From Corynebacterium stationis (GTDB taxonomy: Bacteria > Actinomycetota > Actinomycetes > Mycobacteriales > Mycobacteriaceae), in assembly GCF_001941345.1 (NCBI RefSeq), contig NZ_CP009251.1:930001-994000 (forward strand): DNA of 64,000 nucleotides. Reading direction: 5' to 3'. The position numbers and the translations under genes were made by a program. The notes beneath the pieces were generated by a model, which was not told the DNA's origin, searched no databases, and was given only the letters and a program-made list of their open reading frames with translations. How positions within the stretch are numbered: position 1 is the stretch's first letter; every line of letters begins with the position of its first letter. Of the stretch, positions 29,850-38,998 are shown piece by piece.

Positions 29850-32800
29850 ATGCGCATCGATTTGCCTTCGCCCGCTACCTTGGGTTTATCGCGTCCTACC
29901 GCCGCGCAAGATCTGCAAGATCTGGGCTGGGACACAGATGAGGCCTTGCCGTTGGTGTGGTGCATTGCCTCGGCTGGGGACCCAGACTTGGCGCTTAACA
30001 CCATGGTGCGCATCTACGCCGCTTTAGAAGACAAAGAGAAAAAGCGTTTGACGCAATCGCTTATCGATGATGAAGCGTTGCGCGTTCGCCTCATCGCGCT
30101 CTTAGGCGGCTCAACTGCGCTTGGAGACCACCTCGCAGCGAATCCACACTTGTGGGAGAAACTCGCTTTGCCGCTGCCGGAACCCACCGAGATGATGCAG
30201 GAGCTCTTGGGTGTCATCAAAGCCCAACCCGCACGTTATCTGGACGTTGACGCAGGTGAGGGTGCCTCCACCGATCCGGCACAGACGGATCTGTCGACCC
30301 CGGGGACGTATCGCGCCGGGATGGAAGAGACAGAAGCACGCCCACTGTTGAAATCGACTTATCGCACGTTAATCATGCGCCTGGCTGCCCATGATTTGGC
30401 GGGCAGTTTCTACTCCCGCAAGGGTCAGACGGAAGGCCAACCGACGGTGGAGTTTCGGACGGTCACGGCGTTGACCACCGCGCTTGCCGATGCCGCCTTG
30501 ACTGCCGCCTTAGCCCTTGCCGTGCGCATGGTGTGTGGCGAGGAGAAATTACCGATGCAGCTGGCGGTTATCGCCATGGGCAAGTGCGGTGCGAAGGAAT
30601 TAAATTACATCTCTGATGTCGATGTCATCTTTGTGGCGGAGCCCATCGAGATGGGTGATGACGCCGGGCAAAAGGCGATGCGTAAGGCCACGCGCGTGGC
30701 GGCAGAATTTAACCGGATTGGCACCAGCTGCTTTTTTGAAGTGGATGCGAATTTGCGGCCCGAAGGAAAATCCGGGGCGCTGGTGCGCACCTTGGATTCG
30801 CACATTAAGTACTACACGCGCTGGGCAGAGACCTGGGAATTCCAGGCCCAGCTCAAAGCTCGCCCGCAGACCGGCTTTATGCCACTGGGTAATGCCTACG
30901 CGAAGGCTATTGGGCCGATGGTCTGGGAGGCATCGAAACGCGAATCTTTCGTGGAAGATGTCCAAGCTATGCGCCGGCGCGTGCTCGAAAGCGTGCCGGA
31001 TTCGCTGAAAACCCGTGAGCTCAAACTCGGTGTCGGTGGTTTGCGCGATGTGGAATTTGCCGTGCAGTTATTGCAATTAGTCCACGGCAGGTCTGATGAA
31101 TCCTTGCGAACGCTTGCCACCGTCGATGCCCTGGATGCGCTTATCGCCGCGGGCTATGTCGGCCGCGATGATGGTAATCAGCTCATTGAGGCATATGAAT
31201 TCTTACGGCTTCTAGAACATCGTTTGCAACTGGAACGTTTTCGGCGCACGCACACCATGCCGGCCGATGATGATGAAGACACTCTAGAGTGGCTTGCCAG
31301 TGTCTCTGGGTTTATGGCCCAAGGCGCAAATTCTGCGGCGACGATGATGAACAAGTACTTAAAGACGGTGCGCCTGCAAATCTCGGAGCTGCACTCGCGC
31401 TTGTTCTACCGCCCGCTCCTGAACTCTGTGGTCGCAATGAGCCCGGCCGAACTCAAACTCAGCCCGCAAGCTGCGAAACTGCAGCTGGCAGCACTTGGTT
31501 ACCAAGCTCCAGACCGCGCCTTCGAGCACCTGACAGCACTGGCTGCTGGTACCTCGCGCAAAGCCCGCATCCAGGCGATTTTGCTACCGACCTTGATGGA
31601 ATGGCTAGCTGAGACCGCCGACCCGGATGCTGGGTTGCTGAATTACCGCAAGCTGTCTGATGCCGCCTTCGACCGCACCTGGTTCTTACGCATGTTGCGT
31701 GATGAGGGCATCGTCGGCAAGCGCTTGATGAGTATTCTAGGAACTTCGCCTTATACCGCGGATTTGATCATCGCGGCCCCTGAGGTAGTCAAGCAGCTCT
31801 CGGACGGCTCCGATGGTCCAAAGCTGCTTGACACCACTCCTGAGCAAGTATCTTCTGCGCTGCTTAATGCGGCAAAACGCCACCGCGACCCAGACAAGGC
31901 CGTGCATGTGGCGCGCTCTTTGCGGCGGGTAGAATTAGCGCGCATTGCCTCCGGCGACCTGCTGGGTTACTTGGATGTTCAGCAAGTCTGCCGTGAGCTT
32001 TCCACCATTTGGGCAGCGGTGTTAGAAGCTGCCTTGCGCGCAGAAATCCGCGGCTGGATGCATGGCGAGGCCCGCCGGTTGGACGAAGCCGGCGAGGAGA
32101 GAAAGCCCCGGCCTCTCGCGCGCATTGCCGTGATCGGCATGGGGCGTCTTGGAGGCATGGAATTAGGTTTTGGTTCCGATGCTGATGTCATGGTCGCAGC
32201 CGAGCCTGCCCCAGGTATCGAAGAGCCAGAAGCGTTGAAGTGGGCGATAGGGATCATCGATAAGATGCGAACCCGTCTCGCCAAACCCTCCGGTGACCCG
32301 CCTTTGGAGGTCGATTTGGGCTTGCGTCCGGAAGGTCGTTCCGGTGCGATTGTGCGCACTATTGAAAGCTTTGACCGCTACTACCGAAAGTGGGGCGAGC
32401 CCTGGGAGATGCAGGCGCTGTTGCGCGCGGCATTTTTTGCCGGTGATGAGGAAGTAGGACAGCGGTTTATGGAAGTCATCGATAAGTACCGCTACCCGGA
32501 AGACGGTGTTTCTGCCTCTACTATTCGTGAAATCCGCCGTATGAAAGCGCGCGTGGATAATGAGCGGCTGCCGCGTGGGGCTGACCGCAATACCCACACC
32601 AAGCTGGGCCGCGGCGGCTTAAGCGACGTTGAATGGACAGTGCAATTGCTCACCATGATGCATGCCCATGAACACCCGGAATTACACAATCCGTCGACTC
32701 TGGGCACATTGGACGCCCTTGAAGCAACCCAGGTGCTGCCGGCGGAACAGGTTGAAAGCCTGCGCGAGGCCTGGCTGATGGCGACCGATGCGCGCAATGC

Positions 32801-32999
32801 GCTGGTACTTGTGCGCGGCAAACGCGTCGACCAGCTGCCGACCCCTGGCCGCCAACTCGCGCAAGTAGCTGGTGCTGCTGGCTGGGACCCCGATGAAAAC
32901 CAATACTTCCTCGATGCCTACCTCAAAGCCACCCGGCATGCGCGCCGGGTTGTAGACGAGGTCTTTTGGGGCGAAGCGGAATCGCTCGAGCACGGATAG
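29850..32999 (+). CDS. glnE: Glutamine synthetase adenylyltransferase/deadenylylase
   Basis: 1049 residues with two nucleotidyltransferase domains. The N-terminal one has YISDVDVIF (about 252-260), the C-terminal one GFGSDADVM (about 771-779), with LGVGGLRDVEFAVQ and LGRGGLSDVEWTVQ as paired family repeats. It adenylylates and de-adenylylates GlnA1 (encoded at 43142-44578) under PII control. AAAAGGA precedes the ATG. A stem-loop starts at its stop codon. Confidence 0.97.
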   Translation: MRIDLPSPATLGLSRPTAAQDLQDLGWDTDEALPLVWCIASAGDPDLALNTMVRIYAALEDKEKKRLTQSLIDDEALRVRLIALLGGSTALGDHLAANPHLWEKLALPLPEPTEMMQELLGVIKAQPARYLDVDAGEGASTDPAQTDLSTPGTYRAGMEETEARPLLKSTYRTLIMRLAAHDLAGSFYSRKGQTEGQPTVEFRTVTALTTALADAALTAALALAVRMVCGEEKLPMQLAVIAMGKCGAKELNYISDVDVIFVAEPIEMGDDAGQKAMRKATRVAAEFNRIGTSCFFEVDANLRPEGKSGALVRTLDSHIKYYTRWAETWEFQAQLKARPQTGFMPLGNAYAKAIGPMVWEASKRESFVEDVQAMRRRVLESVPDSLKTRELKLGVGGLRDVEFAVQLLQLVHGRSDESLRTLATVDALDALIAAGYVGRDDGNQLIEAYEFLRLLEHRLQLERFRRTHTMPADDDEDTLEWLASVSGFMAQGANSAATMMNKYLKTVRLQISELHSRLFYRPLLNSVVAMSPAELKLSPQAAKLQLAALGYQAPDRAFEHLTALAAGTSRKARIQAILLPTLMEWLAETADPDAGLLNYRKLSDAAFDRTWFLRMLRDEGIVGKRLMSILGTSPYTADLIIAAPEVVKQLSDGSDGPKLLDTTPEQVSSALLNAAKRHRDPDKAVHVARSLRRVELARIASGDLLGYLDVQQVCRELSTIWAAVLEAALRAEIRGWMHGEARRLDEAGEERKPRPLARIAVIGMGRLGGMELGFGSDADVMVAAEPAPGIEEPEALKWAIGIIDKMRTRLAKPSGDPPLEVDLGLRPEGRSGAIVRTIESFDRYYRKWGEPWEMQALLRAAFFAGDEEVGQRFMEVIDKYRYPEDGVSASTIREIRRMKARVDNERLPRGADRNTHTKLGRGGLSDVEWTVQLLTMMHAHEHPELHNPSTLGTLDALEATQVLPAEQVESLREAWLMATDARNALVLVRGKRVDQLPTPGRQLAQVAGAAGWDPDENQYFLDAYLKATRHARRVVDEVFWGEAESLEHG

Positions 33000-33062
33000 T
33001 TGTCCTCGGACCTTCGGTCCTGCGGGCGGCTATCCACAGAAATAGGACCTGCGGGCAACTAT
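32995..33062 (+). repeat. Stem-loop repeat straddling the glnE stop codon
   Basis: Outer arms ATAGTTG and CAACTAT (about 32996-33002 and 33055-33061) enclose an inner hairpin GGACC-TTC-GGTCC. The core read on the minus strand (CCCGCAG...CGAAGG...CGAGGAC) resembles the core of the repeat at 16828-16861. It probably acts as a terminator or mRNA 3' structure, though no U-run follows. 33063-33283 holds no other recognised element. Confidence 0.55.
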
Positions 33063-33283
33063 GCGTAAGTTCAGCTTCGGCGCAGAGTCTGTGGGACTGT
33101 TCGCCCCCTGAGAAATACTCGGATTTAACCCTGATCTTTGCCGCGTACCCTTTCAGGTTGTCGCGAGAGTGCTTAAGCTGGGCAGTGAAGACAAAGACAC
33201 AGCGGCACTGACACAACTGCACAGCATTTTTGAGCATCCGTTTCATTTACGGAGAAATCCCAGCGGAAGGATTACCGAACACC

Positions 33284-34384
33284 ATGGCACTAATCGTTTC
33301 CATCGAGTTAAACAATGCCACCTTTGAAGACCTCGCCACCTTAGTATCCACCGCGGGTGCGGCCGGGGCAGATGAATCCACCACCATTGAAATCGATGAG
33401 GAGCAGCAGGTGCTGCGCGTAATCATTGAGGACCCCATCGCACCGGATATTGATACCAGCGACCCAACCTTCTTCACTTTCTTCGATAATGACACCGACG
33501 ATGACGAAGATGAGGATTTTGGTGAAGACTTCGACGATTCACGCAACTTTGAAGGCTTCGAACCAGACTATGGTCGCCATTCAGGAGGGCCGAGGCCTTT
33601 TGATTTGTCTACGGCCATCAATGATTTCATCGACAATTTGAAAGATGAATTGCCGTTTGGACCACCGCGGAGAAATAATCCTGGGCGCTACGAAAGCGAT
33701 TGGAAGAATCCCAACAAGTTTCCACCGGCGGACTTTCTTTACGGACTAGCTGAGGACTACTTCCGCGATTTTGGTTATCGCGGCAAGAACCGTGGTGACT
33801 CTCCCGGTGATTCTCGTGGCAATTTCCGTGGGGAAGACCGTGGCGGGCAGCACCGCGATGATCCAATTCAGGATGATTTTTACACCGACGAGCCTCGGTT
33901 CGAAGATTTCGCTGGCAAGAAGAATCCCTTTGGCTCAGCAGGCGGAGGCGACTTTAGCGAGCTGCGTAATGCCGGCGAAGGCTTCTTTAAGGGGCTTTCA
34001 GATTTCATCAACGAACAAGTTGATCGCCGCACGGAAAACAGCAAAAGCCGCGGCGGCAGGCGCGGGCGCGGGCCAGTAAATGGCTACGGCAGCTTTACAA
34101 ATCCTGGTGCTTATGACGATCATCCGGAAGGTACCTCACGCGATGATCAAGACACTGAAGAAAAGCTCAAGGACTTTCGTGATTTTCCAGGGCAGGACTT
34201 CTCGAGCGAAGATTTCTCTGGGCTTAGCTATCTCAACGAAGACGACATCGATGGCTTGGATGCCGCTGGCGAAAATGAGGGACAGTCGCGCCGCGGCAAT
34301 GACGGGGAGTACAGCCCGGGGGACGGCAACCGTCGCGATGAAGACAAGCGTGATGAGGGCACCGATGATGAGAATGAAAGCTAA
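33284..34384 (+). CDS. Acidic, low-complexity protein of unknown function
   Basis: 366 residues. The N-terminal about 60 residues (MALIVSIELNN...) look like a compact alpha/beta module. A very acidic stretch follows (DNDTDDDEDEDFGEDFDD, about 85-102), then Gly/Arg/Asp-rich low-complexity sequence, with a central helix (LSTAINDFIDNLKDELPFG). No signal peptide or membrane segment. ATG at 33284 is preferred; 33230 is possible but the extra 18 residues lack support. Downstream of glnE and upstream of two further unknowns. I do not recognise the family. Confidence 0.7.
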   Translation: MALIVSIELNNATFEDLATLVSTAGAAGADESTTIEIDEEQQVLRVIIEDPIAPDIDTSDPTFFTFFDNDTDDDEDEDFGEDFDDSRNFEGFEPDYGRHSGGPRPFDLSTAINDFIDNLKDELPFGPPRRNNPGRYESDWKNPNKFPPADFLYGLAEDYFRDFGYRGKNRGDSPGDSRGNFRGEDRGGQHRDDPIQDDFYTDEPRFEDFAGKKNPFGSAGGGDFSELRNAGEGFFKGLSDFINEQVDRRTENSKSRGGRRGRGPVNGYGSFTNPGAYDDHPEGTSRDDQDTEEKLKDFRDFPGQDFSSEDFSGLSYLNEDDIDGLDAAGENEGQSRRGNDGEYSPGDGNRRDEDKRDEGTDDENES

Positions 34385-34536
34385 GTCGGCGTTGGCGTAG
34401 AGGCAGCTGAGAGTATCATGCAGGCCTAGAACAAGCTGGAGGCGCGGGAGTATACTTACCCTCGCGCCACCAGCGGCGTCTTATACACCTTGTCTTTACT
34501 GACAAAATTTCTAGGAAAAGGACAACGGCACCGAGG

Positions 34537-35103
34537 ATGGCTTTTTCTTCCACAGCCCCATCAGGAAGCCCGCGAAACAGCGGCGGGCAAAACAGCCGCA
34601 CTAACCGTCACATGGTTACGCAGGCGGTATGGCTGTGGCTGGGTGGAGTTATTGTAATTTCCGTAATTCTTTTTGCCATGATGTCTTACTACGCGTCGAA
34701 CCATTCGGAAGAAGGCACAGTGACGGTCGGCGAGGCAATCGCGGGGACGCAGTCGGCTGCCGATGCTGATTCGGGTGAGACTGAGAAAGAAAACTCCCAA
34801 CAGTATCCGGGCTACCGCTTGGTCGAACTGGCAGCAGCGCTGGGCCTGCCAAATGGGGCGGCGCCAGAAGGAGCCTTTGAGATGGGCATGAGTCATGATC
34901 AAGCCCGGCTTTATTTGATGGAGTTGGTCAACCAAGCTGTGACCAACGGAGTCTTAACCCCGACTGAGGCCGATGGCGTGATGAAGGCATTTGAAGCGGG
35001 GCTAGTCAGCGCACCGGTTAATATCACCGGCGATGATGAAGAAGATGACGCTGAGGACACTGACGATGCCAGCTCCTCAAGTAGTGTCGGCAGCAGCCAG
35101 TAA
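34537..35103 (+). CDS. Single-pass membrane protein of unknown function
   Basis: 188 residues. A polar N-terminus is followed by a membrane helix at about 30-50 (WLWLGGVIVISVILFAMM). An acidic Ser/Glu-rich stretch and a helical domain of about 60 residues follow (GYRLVELAAALGLP to ADGVMKAFEAGLVS). The end is Asp/Ser-rich. The N-in, C-out topology puts the helical domain outside the membrane. The ATPase gene follows 26 nt later, so the two may be an operon. No family recognised. Confidence 0.7.
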   Translation: MAFSSTAPSGSPRNSGGQNSRTNRHMVTQAVWLWLGGVIVISVILFAMMSYYASNHSEEGTVTVGEAIAGTQSAADADSGETEKENSQQYPGYRLVELAAALGLPNGAAPEGAFEMGMSHDQARLYLMELVNQAVTNGVLTPTEADGVMKAFEAGLVSAPVNITGDDEEDDAEDTDDASSSSSVGSSQ

Positions 35104-35129
35104 GTTCACTATCGAAAAGAGCTAGGTTT

Positions 35130-36107
35130 ATGATCCTGCGGAGTCTGAAATTTTTATCTTCACCCGAGTCGCCGCAGGAGGTGGGAGAGCAGTCTCCCTA
35201 TTTTGATGCCGCAGCAACTATCCCCGGTGTCCGTCGTGCCCTAGAACGTGAGCAAAGGCGCGGCGCGCAGCATCTGCGGTGGAAATTAGATCAGGTGGTT
35301 CCTGCTGACGCTTCAGGTCAGCGCGTGGACTCGCCGTGGGCGTGGAAACTACCACTGATCAAACATATTAAAAGCCGCGGGGGCATGCGCTTTACCCGTC
35401 CGGTGACCTTGATTGCCGGCGACAATGGTTCCGGGAAATCGACCTTTTTAGAATCATTAGCTCTGAATCTGGGGTTTAGTGTCATCGGCGGGCGCTTTGG
35501 AAACCCCTATGCACCGAAGGCTACGGGTACAGAAGCCGCATTGAGTTGGTATCTGCGCTGCGAGCTGGATGAACCTATTTTGCGTGGGTACTACCTGCGC
35601 TCAGAAACACACCAGCAGATGCTCGCAATAGATAGCGTTGCGGAAGAGGTCGCAGGCCGTAATCACTTGGATCCAACGATGGATCTAAGTTCGCGCTCCC
35701 ATGGTGAGTCCATCTTTGATGTCCTCGGCGAGCACGTCGATGGCAAAGGCTTGTATATGTTGGATGAGCCTGAAGCAGGCCTATCAGCCGTTCGCCAGAT
35801 GGCGTTGCTCGCAGAGATTGAGCAGGCAGCAGCACGCGGTGGACAATTTATTATTGCCACCCATTCACCGATTTTGTTGGGAGCGCGCCAGGCTCAAATT
35901 CTTGAAATCGGGGAGGATAACGTCGGCTATCCCACATGGGAAGAAACCGAAGCTGTGCGCGCGACGAAGGAATTTTTCACCAACCCGCGCGCTGCGTTGG
36001 ACTTAGTCTTCGGTGACAGTCTCCATCCGGATCTTCCGGGGGCGAGTGCCGCCGCGCGTTATCAAGATGCCGAGGAGACCGATCGTCCACACAACAAGCA
36101 CAGCTAG
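35130..36107 (+). CDS. AAA-type/ABC-like ATPase
   Basis: 325 residues. Walker A is AGDNGSGKST near residue 100, Walker B is LYMLDEPEAGLS near 210, and the switch His is in IATHSPILLGA near 247. The layout (no membrane partner, DEPE motif) is like the soluble predicted ATPases of the COG3910/RecF-like group. Function unknown. Its last 35 codons overlap the 3' end of the convergent MFS gene by 105 bp. ATG preceded by a weak AAGAG. Confidence 0.82.
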   Translation: MILRSLKFLSSPESPQEVGEQSPYFDAAATIPGVRRALEREQRRGAQHLRWKLDQVVPADASGQRVDSPWAWKLPLIKHIKSRGGMRFTRPVTLIAGDNGSGKSTFLESLALNLGFSVIGGRFGNPYAPKATGTEAALSWYLRCELDEPILRGYYLRSETHQQMLAIDSVAEEVAGRNHLDPTMDLSSRSHGESIFDVLGEHVDGKGLYMLDEPEAGLSAVRQMALLAEIEQAAARGGQFIIATHSPILLGARQAQILEIGEDNVGYPTWEETEAVRATKEFFTNPRAALDLVFGDSLHPDLPGASAAARYQDAEETDRPHNKHS

Positions 36108-37325
36108 CGCGGCGTAGCGGAAATCCCCCCACACAAAGGCAGTGCCGCCGGAGTGCTTATCCAGCATGATGCCGAAGATCTGCGCGGCAATCATGCCGGC
36201 GGTAAACCCACCCATATTGGCAAGACCGGTGGCTGTTGCCACGACATTGCGGTCCAAGGTTTCGCGAATCTGGTCGAAACCATAGTTCGAGGATGGCGAG
36301 GACAGCGCCATCAGAATCATCATCGCGATGATAACGGCGAGCCCGCGTGGGCTTGGCGAGGAAAAGAACCACAGCCATGCCAGAAGGTGCAGCAGGGAAA
36401 GGACAAACGCGGAGATGTCGCGGTGACGGCCTGACAGTGAAGACAAGCGACCGTGGAATGGGCTGACGATGATCATCGCAATGGAGTTAATGGTCAACAC
36501 TACGCCGGCTTGGGCCGACGAAAAGCCCATGGCTTCGGTCATCATCGGCACGCCCCACATCATGATGAAGACGAGGTTGGCGTGCAGGCCGGCGTAGTGA
36601 ATGAAAAAGCCTTGCCACGTCGCGCGCGAGCTTAAAGCCAGCTTCATGCGCTGGCCGATGGACAGTGCGGGCTCGTCTTTTTCTACCGATGGTTCGGAGT
36701 ATACGCCGGCAGATTCAGGCGAGTCCGCCACCGCAATCGCAGCCACGATGGCAATAAGAATGACAACAGAGCCCAAAGAAACAAAGGCAATGGTCCAGCC
36801 AGTAGCGTGCAGTAGCCACAAAAATGGCACGGCAGATAAGAATTGGCCCAGCTGGCCAAAGGCTGCTGTTACGGCCGTAAACATCGGGGTGCGATGCAGA
36901 GGGAACCAAAATGGCAACAGCCGCATAACCGACAGGAAGGCGGTCGCGTCACCGGCACCGATGAGCACACGCGCGCCGATAGCAACACCATAAGAGGTAG
37001 TTAGGCCCAGGATTAGCTGGCCGATGCCCATGATGATGGCGCCGATGACTAGGAGTCTGCGCGGGCCGAAGCGGTCGATTAATATTCCTGTCGGAACTTG
37101 GGCGAGCGCATAAGTACCAATCTGAATTGAGGCAAATACCGCGATGCGGGAGGCATCGACATCGAAACGCGCAATAGCTTCAACACCTGCAACACCGAAG
37201 GATGTACGGCCAAAAATAGCGCCAACATACACAGTTAGCGCGGCAATCCAAACGGTTAAAGCTTTAGTCGTTACTACTTCACGAGGGTTGGGGCGGGGAT
37301 CTTTCTCAAATTCAGGGGTAGACAC
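36003..37325 (-). CDS. MFS permease
   Basis: 440 residues with 12 predicted membrane helices. The loop 2-3 signature of the superfamily is visible as GILIDRFGPRRLLVIG (near 75). Probably an exporter or sugar/organic-anion permease; substrate unknown. GTG at 37325 is chosen over a farther upstream codon because it fits the spacing to the divergent thrC start (38 bp). The 3' end overlaps the convergent ATPase gene by 105 bp. Confidence 0.83.
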   Translation of the reverse strand: MSTPEFEKDPRPNPREVVTTKALTVWIAALTVYVGAIFGRTSFGVAGVEAIARFDVDASRIAVFASIQIGTYALAQVPTGILIDRFGPRRLLVIGAIIMGIGQLILGLTTSYGVAIGARVLIGAGDATAFLSVMRLLPFWFPLHRTPMFTAVTAAFGQLGQFLSAVPFLWLLHATGWTIAFVSLGSVVILIAIVAAIAVADSPESAGVYSEPSVEKDEPALSIGQRMKLALSSRATWQGFFIHYAGLHANLVFIMMWGVPMMTEAMGFSSAQAGVVLTINSIAMIIVSPFHGRLSSLSGRHRDISAFVLSLLHLLAWLWFFSSPSPRGLAVIIAMMILMALSSPSSNYGFDQIRETLDRNVVATATGLANMGGFTAGMIAAQIFGIMLDKHSGGTAFVWGDFRYAALAVLVVWTIGLLGILITRGGTRPRKIRMETVTED

Positions 37326-37363
37326 GTGTGGTAAGTGTACTCCGAGTAAGTAAGGTAAGGAAC

Positions 37364-38818
37364 GTGGACTACATTTCAACGCGCGATAGCACAGCGACCC
37401 CAGCGAAGTTTACTGATATCCTGCTCGGCGGATTGGCCCCTGACGGAGGCCTGTACCTACCCACCGAGTACCCACAACTTGATGCCAAGACCCTGGAATC
37501 TTGGCGCGAGTTGGTCACAAGCGATGATGAAGCTGGCTACGGCAAGCTAGCTGCCGAGGTACTGAAGCTTTTCATTGATGATATTCCGGCAAAGGACATC
37601 GAAGCGATTGCTGCCCGGGCTTATACACACCCGAAATTTAGCTCGCAGGAGATTGTTCCTGTTACCGATCTCGGTGATTCCTTGCTGATTGGTCACCTCT
37701 CGGAGGGACCGACCGCAGCGTTTAAAGATATGGCGATGCAGCTTCTCGGTGAGCTTTTTGAATATGAGCTCGCACGCCGTGAAGCTACTTTGAATATCTT
37801 GGGCGCAACCTCTGGTGATACCGGTTCTTCGGCGGAGTACGCCATGCGTGGACGCAAGGGCATTCGCGTATTCATGTTGACCCCTGCGGGCCGCATGACT
37901 GCTTTCCAGCAGGCCCAGATGTTTGGTCTGGATGACCCTAATATTTTCAACATTGCTCTCGACGGTGTCTTTGATGACTGCCAGGACGTGGTCAAGGCCG
38001 TATCTTCTGATGCGCAGTTTAAGGCCGAGCACCGCATTGGTGCGGTCAACTCCATTAACTGGGCACGTTTGATGGCGCAGATCGTCTACTACATCAACTG
38101 CTGGCTAAAGGTCACCGAGTCTAATGAGCAGAAGGTGTCCTTCTCCGTTCCAACCGGTAACTTCGGCGATATCTGCGCAGGCCACATTGCGCGCCAGATG
38201 GGCCTGCCTATTGACCGTCTGATTGTGGCAACCAATGAAAATAACGTGCTTGATGAATTCTTCCGCACGGGCAACTACCGTCCGCGTCCAGCAGAAGAAA
38301 CCTTGGCGACGTCTTCGCCATCGATGGATATCTCCCGTGCCTCGAACTTTGAGCGCTTTGTCTTTGACCTCGTCGGCCGCGACGCGGAGAAGGTCGCAGA
38401 TCTCTTTGGCACCAAGGTCAAAGAAGGCGGCTTTGTCCTTGATACAGAGCTCATCGACAAGGCACGAGAAGAATTCGGTTTCGTTTCTGCTACCTCAGTG
38501 CACGCGGACCGTTTGTCCACCATCAAGGACGTGCAGGAGCGCTACAACTACCTGGTGGATCCACACACGGCGGATGGTGTGAAAGCAGCCCTCGATACCC
38601 AGGCAGAGCACAATATTGAAACGCCAATTATCGTTCTGGAAACTGCACTGCCGGTGAAGTTTGCACAAACCATCGAAGAAGCCATCGGTGAGGTGCCGCA
38701 GACGCCAGAGCGTTTTGCGCACATCATGGATGCAGACCGCTTTGTTACCGACTTGCCTAATGATGTTGGTGCGGTCAAAGACTTTATCACCAGTTCCATT
38801 AAGTCTACCGAGGTATAG
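37364..38818 (+). CDS. thrC: Threonine synthase
   Basis: 484 residues, matching C. glutamicum ThrC closely from the first residue (MDYISTRD). PLP-lysine is in the segment TAAFKDMAMQ near 110, and the PLP phosphate loop in GATSGDTGSSAEYA near 145. It converts O-phosphohomoserine to threonine. GTG at 37364 is supported by homology and by TAAGG just upstream; 37328 is a longer open option. Separate from hom-thrB, as is normal for corynebacteria. Confidence 0.95.
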   Translation: MDYISTRDSTATPAKFTDILLGGLAPDGGLYLPTEYPQLDAKTLESWRELVTSDDEAGYGKLAAEVLKLFIDDIPAKDIEAIAARAYTHPKFSSQEIVPVTDLGDSLLIGHLSEGPTAAFKDMAMQLLGELFEYELARREATLNILGATSGDTGSSAEYAMRGRKGIRVFMLTPAGRMTAFQQAQMFGLDDPNIFNIALDGVFDDCQDVVKAVSSDAQFKAEHRIGAVNSINWARLMAQIVYYINCWLKVTESNEQKVSFSVPTGNFGDICAGHIARQMGLPIDRLIVATNENNVLDEFFRTGNYRPRPAEETLATSSPSMDISRASNFERFVFDLVGRDAEKVADLFGTKVKEGGFVLDTELIDKAREEFGFVSATSVHADRLSTIKDVQERYNYLVDPHTADGVKAALDTQAEHNIETPIIVLETALPVKFAQTIEEAIGEVPQTPERFAHIMDADRFVTDLPNDVGAVKDFITSSIKSTEV

Positions 38819-38827
38819 GAGTATCCC

Positions 38828-38962
38828 ATGGGCCAAGAGCAATCATTGCCGGAGGACTATAACACCGAGTTCGATCCGGAAGCTTTTCTGCAAAAGCTCA
38901 AAGAGCAAGCAGCAGCAGAAAAGGCCGGCGAGCAAGAACCAGATAGCGATGAGGGCAAATAA
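38828..38962 (+). CDS. 44-aa small protein downstream of thrC
   Basis: A short gene: ATG at 38828, 7 nt after AGGAG that overlaps the thrC stop. It opens MGQEQSLPEDYNTEFDPEAF and ends in an acidic Gln/Ala/Glu-rich tail (SDEGK before TAA). The Shine-Dalgarno, spacing and amino-acid composition support a real gene, probably co-transcribed with thrC. Function unknown. Confidence 0.6.
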   Translation: MGQEQSLPEDYNTEFDPEAFLQKLKEQAAAEKAGEQEPDSDEGK

Positions 38963-38998
38963 AGCACAAGGTGCCCAAGGGGATAAGCCCCGAGTACT

